Shown here: piece by piece, positions 12,330-21,312 of the stretch
Position numbering within the stretch: the first letter of the stretch is position 1
Layout: the number at the start of each line of letters is the position of its first letter
Source of the DNA: Succinatimonas hippei
GTDB lineage: Bacteria > Pseudomonadota > Gammaproteobacteria > Enterobacterales > Succinivibrionaceae
Assembly (NCBI GenBank): GCA_004557545.1
Contig: SFGV01000031.1
Location: forward strand, 1-40,843
Length of the DNA stretch: 40,843 nt
Reading direction: 5' to 3'
Position numbers and translations under genes: made by a program
The notes under the pieces: model-generated
Databases searched by the model: none
What the model was told of the DNA's origin: nothing
What the model saw: only the letters and a program-made list of their open reading frames with translations

Positions 12330-13009
12330 AATTTTTCCTCTTTTTGCAAAGCGTAGTTATCAGCCTCATTGAGACGCTCTATTGTTCCGCAATCAAACCA
12401 TCTGCCGTCTATCTGACGTGCAAGCAGACAATCCTCTGATATAAGACGGTCAAGAATCGGACGCAGAGGAAGGCGCTTTATTTCCATACCCGAGAATACG
12501 GATGCCGAATAAACCGCCGCTCCTGTGAAGGTCATTTTGTTACTGCCAGCAATACAGGCTCTGCCATCGCGTATGGCGTAATCGCCCTGCGGGTGATGCG
12601 GAGGATTTGTGGCAAGAAAGATCCTGGCCATACCTTCAGCTGGAGGGCTGTCCATGAACTGGGCGTAATCAGCGTCCATGTAAGTGTCACCATTTACCAC
12701 CAAAAAAGGCTTACCCCCGAAAAAAGGCAGAGCTTTTATTATGCCACCCGCGGTTTCAAGTCCGCCCGGCCCCTCAACACTGTGAGCTATCCTCACGCCA
12801 AATGACTGTCCGTCACCTAGGTAACTTTCAATCTGCTCATGGAGCCATGCTGAATTAACTATGATTTCGTTAATACCGGCCCTTTTAAGTCTCATAACAT
12901 GCCAGTAAAGCAGCGGCTTTCCACCAACCATAACCATGGGCTTTGGGGTTGTATCAGTAACAGGCCGCAGTCTTTCTCCGCGGCCTGCGCATAAGATCAT
13001 CGCGCGCAT
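12326..13009 (-). CDS. murU: MurU, MurNAc-1-phosphate uridylyltransferase
   Basis: MurU turns MurNAc-1-phosphate and UTP into UDP-MurNAc, the second step of the recycling route found in Pseudomonas that bypasses MurA. The 227-aa product is a small sugar nucleotidyltransferase with the signature AGRGERLRP plus TPKPM near 8-25, VNGDT as the metal and sugar-binding Asp region near 106-110, and FDCGT near the C-terminus. The neighbouring amgK encodes the kinase that makes its substrate, which makes the call much firmer than sequence alone. The start MRAMIL at 13009 overlaps amgK by 13 bases; an ATG three codons later is possible. Confidence 0.87.
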   Translation of the reverse strand: MRAMILCAGRGERLRPVTDTTPKPMVMVGGKPLLYWHVMRLKRAGINEIIVNSAWLHEQIESYLGDGQSFGVRIAHSVEGPGGLETAGGIIKALPFFGGKPFLVVNGDTYMDADYAQFMDSPPAEGMARIFLATNPPHHPQGDYAIRDGRACIAGSNKMTFTGAAVYSASVFSGMEIKRLPLRPILDRLISEDCLLARQIDGRWFDCGTIERLNEADNYALQKEEKL

Positions 13010-13983
13010 GGAAGCTCCGAAACTCTGGCAAGGAAGGAACCAAAAGCGTCAAGCCCAAGTTCCGCGGCCTCACCCATACAATACGACATTACCCTTGGCA
13101 GATCCTTAAGATAGCCGTCCTTGCCATCACGCAGGTGAAGCCTTGAAAAGATCCCCAGCACCTTAACATGACGCTGCAGCGATGTTGCGACAAACGCGTG
13201 ATTGTACTCATCATATGAACCTTTCCAGAGCCCTCGCCCGCGCGCCTGCTCATAAGCGTACTTTACAAGCGGTAAGGCAAGATCCTCAGGGAGTTTTATA
13301 TAGCAGTCATATATAAGTGAGGCACTGTCATAGCAGAGCGGACCTTTTACCATATCCTGAAAATCAATAAGGCAAAGTTCATCGCCTTTGAGCATGATAT
13401 TGCGGCAGTGAAAATCCCGGTGCATGGGAACCTGAGGCTGGGAGAGACACTCTCTTATGAAAAAAGATCTGGTATCGTCAAGGAGAGCGTTCTCATCCGC
13501 GTCAAGACTCAGACCAAGTCTCTCCTTAAGATACCATTCCCTGAAGATCTCAAACTCGGTTTTTATGAAATCCCCGTCAAAAGGCGGCAGATCTTCTATA
13601 TCCGCAAGCGCCAGATCCGAGGCAAGGCTGAGCGCTTTTTGGTAAAGCGCCCGTTCCCGCTTCTCATTTAAAGCTCTGGCAAAAGACAGGTCACCCAGAT
13701 CTTCTTCAAGGAAAAAACCATGCTCAAGATCCGCCTTTATGATCTCAGGCACTCTGATCCCGCTGTTTGCAAGAGCCTTATCAATCTTTAAAAACTCATG
13801 GTTCTTCTGGGTGTCAGGTGGAGAGTCAGCGATGATAAAGCTACCGGCCCTGTAATAACGTCTGAAACTCGCGTCACCGCCAAGCGGGCTTAAAGATGAT
13901 GGAGCTATGCCGGCGCTTAAGGCAAATTTCCTTAAAAGAAGTTCCCGGTCAGTCACGGATAAACACCAGATCCCAGACCCCAT
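12997..13983 (-). CDS. amgK: AmgK, anomeric MurNAc/GlcNAc kinase
   Basis: AmgK phosphorylates the anomeric carbon of MurNAc (and GlcNAc), feeding MurU. The 328-aa product has the aminoglycoside-phosphotransferase fold: the Brenner motif HRDFHCRN at 188-195 with catalytic Asp190, and IDFQD at 206-210 for magnesium. It overlaps trmB upstream and murU downstream, so all three are translationally coupled. The start is uncertain: ATG 13983, inside trmB with a weak AGG upstream, or GTG 13956 overlapping the trmB stop by 8 bases. The call depends on the pairing with murU; alone it would be a phosphotransferase-family protein. Confidence 0.85.
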   Translation of the reverse strand: MGSGIWCLSVTDRELLLRKFALSAGIAPSSLSPLGGDASFRRYYRAGSFIIADSPPDTQKNHEFLKIDKALANSGIRVPEIIKADLEHGFFLEEDLGDLSFARALNEKRERALYQKALSLASDLALADIEDLPPFDGDFIKTEFEIFREWYLKERLGLSLDADENALLDDTRSFFIRECLSQPQVPMHRDFHCRNIMLKGDELCLIDFQDMVKGPLCYDSASLIYDCYIKLPEDLALPLVKYAYEQARGRGLWKGSYDEYNHAFVATSLQRHVKVLGIFSRLHLRDGKDGYLKDLPRVMSYCMGEAAELGLDAFGSFLARVSELPCAR

Positions 13984-14659
13984 GACCTAATTTTTCACCA
14001 CGGCGTTCAAACTTGGTAAGCGGACGCCATTGCGGACGTTCGATAAAACCGCCTTTTTCATCGCTGTTATGAAACCCTTCTGCCCTGGTCATCACGTCGA
14101 GCATCTGGTTGGCGTAATCCTCCCAGTCGGTAGCAAGCCTTACCTGGGCTCCGTGCTTTAACAGCGGCGATACCAGTCTTATGAAATCATCGTTTATAAG
14201 ACGGCGCTTGACGTGACGCTTTTTGGGCCAGGGATCTGGGAAAAAGATCTGAAGAATGTCCACGCTCTGAGGCTTTAGACACCTGCTTAACACCTCAAAG
14301 GCGTCAAACCAGATGATCCTGACATTTTCAAGCGCGTTTTCCTCAATGAGTTTTAAGCAGGAGCCGACCCCGGGAGGATGTACCTCAATCCCAAGATAGT
14401 TGCGCAGGGGATCCTGTTTTGCCATTTCGACAAACGAGGCTCCCATTCCAAAGCCTATCTCAAGCACTAAAGGCGCGTCACGTCCGAAAGACTGCGTAAG
14501 GTCAAGAGGCTTTAGGTCAGAAACATCAATCAGATATTTACCGCCCAGTTCCTCAACTGCCCTGTGCTGAGCTTCTGTCATGCGCCCGGCTCTTATAACA
14601 AAAGATCTCACATGCCTGTCTTCAGGGCATGTGAGATTGTGCCCGCCTTCTTTCTCCAT
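13949..14659 (-). CDS. trmB: tRNA (guanine-N7-)-methyltransferase TrmB
   Basis: TrmB makes m7G46 in the variable loop of many tRNAs using SAM. I place the start at ATG 14659, which overlaps the dapA stop as TGATG. The upstream in-frame ATG at 14860 would add 67 residues lying inside dapA and unlike any methyltransferase. The resulting 236-aa length agrees with E. coli (239). Visible are the SAM loop LEIGFGMGAS, the family hallmark FFPDPWPKKRHVKRR, and the C-terminal TKFERRGE block. Second gene after lysS in the chain. Confidence 0.94.
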   Translation of the reverse strand: MEKEGGHNLTCPEDRHVRSFVIRAGRMTEAQHRAVEELGGKYLIDVSDLKPLDLTQSFGRDAPLVLEIGFGMGASFVEMAKQDPLRNYLGIEVHPPGVGSCLKLIEENALENVRIIWFDAFEVLSRCLKPQSVDILQIFFPDPWPKKRHVKRRLINDDFIRLVSPLLKHGAQVRLATDWEDYANQMLDVMTRAEGFHNSDEKGGFIERPQWRPLTKFERRGEKLGHGVWDLVFIRD

Positions 14660-15543
14660 CAAAGAATCCCGGCTTCCTTCATCGCGTTTTTGATCTCCTC
14701 GCGCAGACCATCGCTTATCGGGAGGATAGGCAGACGACACTCCTCGGTGCAAAGACCTAGCAGGGAGGCAGCATACTTCGCAGGACCCGGAGAAGGTTCC
14801 TTGAACATCAGCTTGTGCAGCTTCATGAGGCCGTCCTGAGTCTTGCGGGCCTCTTCCCATTTACCCTCAGCACACAGTTCCTGAACTCTGGCGACCTGCC
14901 TTGGGGCTATATTGGCGGTTACGGATATGCATCCGACACCACCTGCCACGTTATAGCTGACCTGAGTTGAATCATTGCCTGAAAGCCAGGTGAAATCCTC
15001 ACGCTTGATTAGACCGCGCTCGATCCAGGGACGCTCAAGATCTCCTGTAGCGTCTTTAATGCCGGCGATACGCGGCAGATGTGAGAGCTTCTCAAGAGTC
15101 TGGGGCTTGACATCAACGACCACACGGCCCGGGACATTGTAGACAATGATAGGCAGGGAGGTTTCGTCATGGATCATCTTAAACTGCGCGTACAGACCTT
15201 CCTGATTTGGACGGTTGTAGTAACCGGCAACCTCAAGCAGTCCGTCAGCTCCCAGCTTCTCGGCAGCCTGAGAAAGAGCAACGGCCTCAACAGGATTGTT
15301 TGAGCCGGCGCCGGCGAGCACCGGGATCCTGCCGTTAGCGGTCTTTACTACTATCTCAACCACGCGCTTGTGCTCTTCGTGGGTAAGCGTCGGGCACTCG
15401 CCGGTGGTGCCGGCCGGGACTATGGCGCTGGTGCCGTTTTCGATGTGCCACAAAGTCATCTTTTCCAGAGCCTGCTCGTCCAGCTTCCCGTTTTTAAAAG
15501 GAGTGACGAGGGCCACGATCGATCCATGGAACAAATGCTTCAT
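14659..15543 (-). CDS. dapA: 4-hydroxy-tetrahydrodipicolinate synthase DapA
   Basis: DapA condenses pyruvate with aspartate semialdehyde, the first committed step to meso-diaminopimelate and lysine. The 294-aa TIM-barrel product has the Schiff-base Lys163 in GIKDATGDL, the catalytic Tyr135 in YNVPGR, and the pyruvate-binding GTTGE at 45-49. The usual TPYYN block reads AGYYN here. It lies 62 bases downstream of lysS and overlaps trmB by one base. The lysS-dapA gap contains two near-identical copies of GGGCGCTYTTAA in tandem. The gap is too short for a lysine riboswitch and none is seen. Confidence 0.95.
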   Translation of the reverse strand: MKHLFHGSIVALVTPFKNGKLDEQALEKMTLWHIENGTSAIVPAGTTGECPTLTHEEHKRVVEIVVKTANGRIPVLAGAGSNNPVEAVALSQAAEKLGADGLLEVAGYYNRPNQEGLYAQFKMIHDETSLPIIVYNVPGRVVVDVKPQTLEKLSHLPRIAGIKDATGDLERPWIERGLIKREDFTWLSGNDSTQVSYNVAGGVGCISVTANIAPRQVARVQELCAEGKWEEARKTQDGLMKLHKLMFKEPSPGPAKYAASLLGLCTEECRLPILPISDGLREEIKNAMKEAGIL

Positions 15544-15605
15544 ACCTTAAAAGCGCCCCCTTTAAGAGCGCCCTCCGTAGTGTGTCTTGCCTGTGCCTTC
15601 AAAAA

Positions 15606-17141
15606 TTACATTCCCGAAACAGCCGAAGGTCTGAGCGTTGGGAAAAGAATTACATCGCGAATGGTTGAGCTGTTGGTAAACAGCATGACCAGTCTGTCGA
15701 TGCCGATGCCCTCGCCGGCAGTGGGAGGAAGTCCGTGCTGCAGGGCGGTGATGTAATCAGCATCATAATACATGGCCTCATCATCGCCGTGCTTTTTAGC
15801 CTCAGCCTGGGCCATAAAGCGCGCCGCCTGATCATCAGGATCATTGAGCTCGGAGAACCCGTTACCCATTTCGCGGCCGCCGATGAAGAACTCAAAGCGG
15901 TCGGTAAAGGCCGGATCCTTGTCGTTTCTGCGCGCCAGAGGTGAAATCTCGGCGGGGTAGCTTGTGATGAATGTAGGCTGCTGAAGATGCTCTTCAACGA
16001 GTTCATCAAAAAGCGCCGCGATGTAATTGCCAAGCTTCCAGCCCGGGAGCATGTCGCAGTGCAGTTTCTCGCACCACGCTTTGGCTTTGCTTTCATCCTC
16101 GAGATCTTCCATGGTGATCCCGTTTCCGTATTTGACGATGGATTCTTTCATGGTCAGACGGTCAAAGGGCTTGTCAAAGTCCACATCAAGCCCGCTCTCG
16201 CCTTCCTTGCCATAGTGGATCCTGGTTGTGCCCAGAACGGCCTTTGCCATCTGTCTGAACAAATCCTCGGTGAAGTCTATAAGATCATGGAAGTCATGAT
16301 AGGCCATGTAGAACTCCATCATCGTGAACTCAGGGTTATGACGCACGTCGATACCCTCGTTACGGAAGTTCCTGTTTATCTCATAAACCCGCTCAAAGCC
16401 GCCTACCACCAAGCGCTTTAAATAGAGCTCAGGGGCAATGCGCAGATACATGTCCATATCAAGCGCGTTGTGATGGGTGATAAAAGGCTTGGCGTTGGCA
16501 CCGCCCGGGATAGTGTGCATCATCGGGGTCTCAACCTCCATGAAGCGGTGCTCATTCATGTAGTTACGGATGAATGAGACTATCTTAGTGCGGATCTGGA
16601 AGGTCCTGCGGGTGCCTTCATTGGCGATTAAATCAAGGTAGCGCTGACGGCAGCGGGCTTCCTGATCGGTAAGTCCCTTGAACTTCTCAGGCAGAGGACG
16701 CAGGGCTTTTACCAGAAGGCGCAGTGACTTCACGTGGATGGTAAGCTCACCGGTGCGGGTGCGGAAGGCAAAACCGCTGACACCGATGATATCGCCAAGA
16801 TCAAGCTTCTTGAAGAGATCCTGATACTGTCCTTCAGGCAGATCATCACGCGAGACATAAATCTGAATCTTTCCGTCCATATCCTGAATGGTTGCGAAAG
16901 AGGCTTTGCCCATAATACGGCGGGTCATCAGCCTTCCTGCCAGAGTGAACTCGTATTTCTGAGCCTCAAGCGCCGCCTCATCCTTATCAGCGCATTTCTC
17001 CCTGACATCACCTGAGGTGGCATTCCGGCGGAAGTCGTTAGGATATGCCTGCCCTTTCTCTCTCAGGGCGTCGAGTTTTAAGCGGCGCTCCTGCATGACA
17101 TTATTGAGGTTCTCTGTCTTTTCCTGTTTTTCCTGTGACAT
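15606..17141 (-). CDS. lysS: Lysyl-tRNA synthetase (class II)
   Basis: LysS charges tRNA-Lys in the cytosol. I chose ATG 17141 (511 aa; E. coli 505), which has GAGAG upstream; a TTG at 17162 overlapping the prfB stop would add seven residues. The protein has an N-terminal OB fold for the anticodon (about 55-150), then the class II core with motif 2 around FRNEGIDVRHNPEF and motif 3 GEGIGIDRLVML near the C-terminus. The prfB-lysS pair is widely conserved in gammaproteobacteria. Here dapA, which supplies lysine precursor, follows. Confidence 0.97.
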   Translation of the reverse strand: MSQEKQEKTENLNNVMQERRLKLDALREKGQAYPNDFRRNATSGDVREKCADKDEAALEAQKYEFTLAGRLMTRRIMGKASFATIQDMDGKIQIYVSRDDLPEGQYQDLFKKLDLGDIIGVSGFAFRTRTGELTIHVKSLRLLVKALRPLPEKFKGLTDQEARCRQRYLDLIANEGTRRTFQIRTKIVSFIRNYMNEHRFMEVETPMMHTIPGGANAKPFITHHNALDMDMYLRIAPELYLKRLVVGGFERVYEINRNFRNEGIDVRHNPEFTMMEFYMAYHDFHDLIDFTEDLFRQMAKAVLGTTRIHYGKEGESGLDVDFDKPFDRLTMKESIVKYGNGITMEDLEDESKAKAWCEKLHCDMLPGWKLGNYIAALFDELVEEHLQQPTFITSYPAEISPLARRNDKDPAFTDRFEFFIGGREMGNGFSELNDPDDQAARFMAQAEAKKHGDDEAMYYDADYITALQHGLPPTAGEGIGIDRLVMLFTNSSTIRDVILFPTLRPSAVSGM

Positions 17142-17158
17142 AGTCTTATTTCTCTCGC

Positions 17159-18257
17159 TCAAAGCCCTGACTTAAGGCTGGCTTCTATAAACTGATCCAG
17201 ATCGCCGTTTAAGACTTTCTGGGTATCGCGGCATTCAACTCCGGTACGCAGATCCTTGATACGCGCGTCATCGAGGACGTATGAGCGGATCTGGCTTCCC
17301 CAGCCTATATCCGACTTGCTGTCCTCAACGGCCTTCTGCTCGGCCATGCGTTTTGAAAGTTCAAGCTGATACAGCTTGGCGCGCAACTGCTTCATCGCCT
17401 GGTCTCGGTTCTGGAACTGCGAGCGCTCATTCTGGCATGTGACCACTATACCGGTCGGAATGTGGGTTATACGTACAGCGGATTCGGTTTTGTTAACGTG
17501 CTGGCCACCGGCTCCCGATGAGCGGTAAACGTCCGTCTTGAGATCCGCGGGGTTAATTTCAATATCGATATTGTCATCAATCTCCGGATAAACGAACGCC
17601 GAGCAAAATGAAGTGTGCCTGCGATTGTTGGAATCGAAGGGCGACTTGCGTACCAGACGGTGAACGCCTGTTTCGGTACGTAAAAGACCATACGCGTGCT
17701 CGCCGGTGAACTTGATGGTGGCTGACTTGATCCCGGCAACCTCGCCTTCTGAAAGCTCAGTCACGGTAGAGGTAAGACCTTTTTTCTCAGCGTACTTGAG
17801 ATACATACGCATGACCATTTCAGCCCAGTCCTGCGCCTCGGTTCCGCCAGATCCTGACTGGATGTCCATATAGCACGGATCATTATCATGCGGTCCTGAG
17901 AACATGCGTTCCATCTCAAGTGAGGTGAGCGTGCTGTCAAGCTGGGCGTATTCGCTCTCGGCCTCATCTCTGGTCTGAGGATCGTTGTCCTCCTGAGCCA
18001 TCTCATCGAGGGTTAAAACATCCTCAAAGCCCTGATCGAGTGCTTTAAAGCGGTTTACCACTGACTCGAGCGATGTTTTTTCTTTTCCAAGTTCCTGCGC
18101 CTTGTCCGGGGTATTCCAGATATTTGGATCCTCGAGCAGACCGTTTACCTCTTCTAAGCGTTCCTGCTTGGTTCTGAGGTCAAAGATACCCCCTGAGCGC
18201 ATCGGCGCGCTCTTTTAACTGAGCGACACGCTCTTTTATGGAAATTGTTTCCTGCAC
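17159..18257 (-). CDS. prfB: Peptide chain release factor 2, with programmed +1 frameshift
   Basis: RF2 terminates at UGA and UAA. Translation starts at GTG 18257, with AGGA nearby, and runs 25 codons to an in-frame TGA at 18180-18182. The site AGGGGGTATCTTTGAC holds the internal Shine-Dalgarno-like AGGGGG and the slippery CTT-TGA; shifting +1 continues as Asp-Leu-Arg. The fused product is 365 aa, the same as E. coli RF2. The codon-recognition tripeptide SPF falls at 205-207 and GGQ at 250-252. Low RF2 lets the ribosome shift, so the gene autoregulates. An extended -10 promoter lies upstream, and lysS follows. Confidence 0.97.
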
Positions 18258-18294
18258 TTTTGTGTTCCTAAAAATGGCCGTTAATAAAGAGAAG

Positions 18295-18303
18295 ATTATA
18301 ACA
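18295..18303 (-). promoter_or_regulatory. extended -10 promoter of prfB-lysS operon
   Basis: The minus strand reads TGTTATAAT, a full TGnTATAAT extended -10, about 38 bases upstream of the prfB GTG. No good -35 is present at 17 bases, as often found with extended -10 promoters. The start point would be near 18288. Confidence 0.6.
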
Positions 18304-18341
18304 GACCAGACTCAATCCCACGTCCATAAGCCATTTATGGG

Positions 18342-19430
18342 TCAGATATAGCTGACCTCAACTCTCGGCATGATCCTGCATACAAGCTCATATGGTATGG
18401 TTCCGGCGTGAGATGCCACATGCTCAACTGGCAAATCAGGCCCCCACAGCTCTACCGGATCGCCTACCTGATCCCTCGCGTCAGGTCCCAAATCCACAAA
18501 CAGCATATCCATGCAGACATGTCCGGCTGTAGGCACGATACGCCCGTTTACCAGCACCGGAGTGCCGTTTTGCGCAGTACGCGGATAACCGTCGCCATAG
18601 CCTGCCGAGACTACTCCGAGAACGGTGTCCCTGGGAGCTACGAAAGCCGCGCCATAACCGACCTTGTCTCCCTTTTTGAGTTTATGGATGGCGATTATCG
18701 AGCTTTTAAGCGTCATTACCGGGGTAAGCCCAAGATCCCTGCCGGTATTGTCCTCAAAAGGCGAAATTCCGTACATGATGATACCCGGACGCACCCAGGT
18801 GGTGTGGGAACGATCCCACCTGCAGATCCCGGCGGAATTGCCAAGACACAAATCACCATCAAAGCCGAGATCGCGCACTATATCAAAGAAGTTGTTTATC
18901 TCCTTCTCGTTGTACTCATTCTCGGATGGAGTGTCGGCGACAGACAGGTGCGAGATTAGTCCGAGCGGCTTTACCGCGTTCTGAGTATTCTCAAGCACCG
19001 ATTTAATCTGCGCGATTTCCTTTGGATCGTTTGAGCCAAGGCGATGCATACCTATGTCAACCTGAACCCAACAGTGCACCGGCTTGTCAATATCAGCAGC
19101 GGATATAGCGCGCGCCTGAAACAGATCATGCACCGCGGTGTACAGGTCAAGTTTTGAGATAGTGTTTACGTCCGAAGCGTTAAAGAAGCCCTCAAGCAGG
19201 ACTATTGGACTGCGGATCCCAGCCTGTCTCAGGATCTCGGCCTCATCTATGCGGGATACGGCAAAGGCATCCGTAAGACTCTCCAGCACTTTTGCGACTC
19301 TGACAAGACCGTGACCATAGGCATTAGCTTTCACCACCGCGATATGCCTGGAATCCGGGGTCATCTGCTTTATGCGCTTGAAGTTTGCCATCAGGGCACT
19401 GGTGTCGATGGTTACTGATATTGGTTTCAT
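18342..19430 (-). CDS. alr: Alanine racemase (PLP-dependent)
   Basis: Alr interconverts L- and D-alanine, providing D-Ala for peptidoglycan. I place the start at ATG 19430, preceded by AGGAAAT at suitable spacing; the in-frame ATG at 19490 would overlap dnaB and add 20 residues unlike the family. The 362-aa product has the PLP lysine Lys34 in VVKANAYGHG and the second catalytic site around SAGYGDGYPR (Tyr). It lies 28 bases after dnaB, as in E. coli (dnaB-alr), so the two are likely cotranscribed. No terminator is evident before prfB. Confidence 0.95.
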   Translation of the reverse strand: MKPISVTIDTSALMANFKRIKQMTPDSRHIAVVKANAYGHGLVRVAKVLESLTDAFAVSRIDEAEILRQAGIRSPIVLLEGFFNASDVNTISKLDLYTAVHDLFQARAISAADIDKPVHCWVQVDIGMHRLGSNDPKEIAQIKSVLENTQNAVKPLGLISHLSVADTPSENEYNEKEINNFFDIVRDLGFDGDLCLGNSAGICRWDRSHTTWVRPGIIMYGISPFEDNTGRDLGLTPVMTLKSSIIAIHKLKKGDKVGYGAAFVAPRDTVLGVVSAGYGDGYPRTAQNGTPVLVNGRIVPTAGHVCMDMLFVDLGPDARDQVGDPVELWGPDLPVEHVASHAGTIPYELVCRIMPRVEVSYI

Positions 19431-19458
19431 TTTATTTCCTGAAAACTGCCTTGACCTG

Positions 19459-20910
19459 TCACTGTGGATCGTCTGGAGGGGGTACATCACCTACCGGCTG
19501 TTCCTTGTTATAGAACGAGGTGAACTCTCCGATAAATTGCAATTCAATGTCTTTTAAAGCGCCGTTACGGTTCTTGCTGACTATAAGCGTAGCCCTGCCA
19601 TCATCCTGATTCTCGTCAGTGCGCTCATGGTAGAGCGCCTCACGATGCAGGAACATGATCAGATCCGCGTCCTGCTCAAGGGAGCCTGATTCCCTTAAGT
19701 CTGAGTTCATCGGACGGTGATCCTTTCGGGATTCTACTTCACGGTTTAACTGCGATAACGCTAATATCGGAACGTCCAGTTCTTTTGAGAGCAGTTTGAG
19801 CGAGCGCGAGATCTGCCCCAGCTCCAGCGAACGGTTCTCAGCATTGTCCGAATCGCCCTTCATAAGCTGCAGATAATCGACCATGATCACCGATAAACCG
19901 CCGTTGATTTCGGCGATCTCCCTTGAACGGGCCCTGAGCTCGGCCGGGGTTACCGATCCGGAATCATCAATATAAAGCTTGTCAAAGGTTCCCTTGTTAT
20001 CCCTGTCCTCCGCCGAAAGCAGACGCATCTTGCCCATGATCCGCTCCCAGCTTGAGGGCGAAACCCTTCCGTTAACCAGCTCCTGCATCGGCACCTGCCC
20101 AAAGTTGGAGAGCATGCGCAGCGCGATGCTTTCAGAAGGCATCTCAAGCGAGAATACCAGTCCGGGCTTTTTTACCTCGGGGTTTAACACGATGTTTTCA
20201 ACTATGTTCATCGCAAATGAGGTTTTTCCAACACCAGGTCTGGCGGCGATGATATTAAGCGTTCCGCCCTGCAGCCCCAGCGTTAGGTCATCAAGCTCCG
20301 AAAAACCGCTTTGAACCCCGCGCATTTTCGAGCCGGAGTCCATGTTCTCCTGTATGCGCCTGATCACCTGCCCGGTGACCTCGATTATCGGACGGGGCTT
20401 ATTTGAGTCCTCACCGCGGTTAGCCTCCGCCGCGTCGTAAAATTTGCTCTGGGCTTCATTGAAAAGCGTCTGCGCGTCGCGGCCGCCGGGCTCATACGCG
20501 CTCGAACGGACGTCATCGGCAAGCTTTATGATCTGGCGGCGCTTGTAGCACTCGTTTATGATTTTGGCGTATTCAACGACTGAGGCCGGATCCGCGTCAG
20601 AGCTCATAAGCGAGGACAGATAACCGTTACCACCGGCCTCCTCAAGATAGCCATTATTCTCAAGCCAGGCGCTGATAATCGTCGGATCAAAGTTATCCGA
20701 GCTTTCAGCGCGCTCAAGGATGGCATGGTAGACCAGACGGTTGCGTTTGCCAAAAAAGGCTTCTTCCTTTAAAAGGCCCAGATCGCGGGTAACTCTCTCA
20801 AGAGACTTGCCATCGAGCATTACGGAGCCTAAGAACCGGCGCTCGGCGTCATCGTTGGCAGGAACAGCCCTGAGCCCGGCCTGTTCCGGTCTGCTTTCCC
20901 TGGACGGCAT
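19459..20910 (-). CDS. dnaB: Replicative DNA helicase DnaB
   Basis: DnaB is the hexameric 5'-3' helicase of the replication fork. I chose ATG 20910, which has CGGAG seven bases upstream; the earlier ATG at 20982 adds 24 residues, hydrophobic and without similarity. The 483-aa product (E. coli 471) has the N-terminal domain (about 20-125), a linker helix and the RecA-like domain with Walker A ARPGVGKTS at 223-231 and VDYLQL as Walker B. No intein is seen. The leader contains a 7-bp inverted repeat (20953-20959 / 20965-20971). Confidence 0.96.
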   Translation of the reverse strand: MPSRESRPEQAGLRAVPANDDAERRFLGSVMLDGKSLERVTRDLGLLKEEAFFGKRNRLVYHAILERAESSDNFDPTIISAWLENNGYLEEAGGNGYLSSLMSSDADPASVVEYAKIINECYKRRQIIKLADDVRSSAYEPGGRDAQTLFNEAQSKFYDAAEANRGEDSNKPRPIIEVTGQVIRRIQENMDSGSKMRGVQSGFSELDDLTLGLQGGTLNIIAARPGVGKTSFAMNIVENIVLNPEVKKPGLVFSLEMPSESIALRMLSNFGQVPMQELVNGRVSPSSWERIMGKMRLLSAEDRDNKGTFDKLYIDDSGSVTPAELRARSREIAEINGGLSVIMVDYLQLMKGDSDNAENRSLELGQISRSLKLLSKELDVPILALSQLNREVESRKDHRPMNSDLRESGSLEQDADLIMFLHREALYHERTDENQDDGRATLIVSKNRNGALKDIELQFIGEFTSFYNKEQPVGDVPPPDDPQ

Positions 20911-20952
20911 GCTTTTCTCCGTAATATCAGAAATTAAAACAAAGAGGACATT

Positions 20953-20971
20953 CGGATACCCGGCGTATCCG
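20953..20971. repeat. inverted repeat in the dnaB leader
   Basis: CGGATAC and GTATCCG form a perfect 7-bp inverted repeat with a 5-base centre, about 45 bases upstream of the dnaB ATG. No run of T follows in either direction, so it is not a normal terminator. It could be an operator or an RNA hairpin; its role is unknown. The surrounding stretch 20911-21105 otherwise shows no gene. Confidence 0.4.
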
Positions 20972-21105
20972 GTGCAACACATAATAGTGCAGTTTCATTA
21001 CATTTAAAACTGCCATAGTAAAGCCGGGCAAAAAACATGTAATGCAGGAAAAGCTGTGGCTTTAATGTTGAAAATGTTTTGAAGCGCTGAGGCGTTAAGA
21101 AAGGG

Positions 21106-21182
21106 TGGCGCACCTGGAGGGATTCGAACCCCCGACCAATCGGTTCGTAGCCGAGTACTCTATCCAGCTGAGCTACAGGTGC
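21106..21182 (-). tRNA. tRNA-Arg (anticodon ACG), copy 2
   Basis: This 77-nt tRNA has acceptor GCACCTG / CAGGTGC, anticodon loop CTACGAA (ACG, whose A34 is normally deaminated to inosine), T-loop GGTTCGAATCC and an encoded CCA. It is the same as the copy at 21207-21283 and lies 24 bases downstream of it. A weak hairpin AAAGC-CACA-GCTTTT (minus, 21050-21063) could end the transcript. Confidence 0.97.
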
Positions 21183-21206
21183 ACATAAAACATCTCTAAG
21201 GCCAGG

Positions 21207-21283
21207 TGGCGCACCTGGAGGGATTCGAACCCCCGACCAATCGGTTCGTAGCCGAGTACTCTATCCAGCTGAGCTACAGGTGC
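21207..21283 (-). tRNA. tRNA-Arg (anticodon ACG), copy 1
   Basis: The structure is as for the second copy, with the same acceptor and ACG anticodon and an encoded CCA. It is the first tRNA after the promoter at 21313-21341. Tandem tRNA-Arg(ACG) genes after tRNA-Ser and csrA correspond to the serV-argVYZQ cluster of E. coli; two Arg copies are present here. Confidence 0.97.
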
Positions 21284-21312
21284 ACTGTCCATAAGACGTT
21301 TTACGAGGGCAC

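Noticed and set aside
14660..14860. A 67-residue N-terminal extension of TrmB from the upstream ATG
   Set aside because: It lies inside dapA in another frame and matches nothing in the methyltransferase family; the TGATG coupling start gives the normal length.
15544..15605. Possible lysine riboswitch before dapA
   Set aside because: The gap is 62 bases, far too short for the lysine aptamer, and shows only a short tandem repeat.
21106..21283. An apparent repeat array of two near-identical units of about 80 bp
   Set aside because: The units are two tRNA-Arg genes with full cloverleafs; not a CRISPR array.
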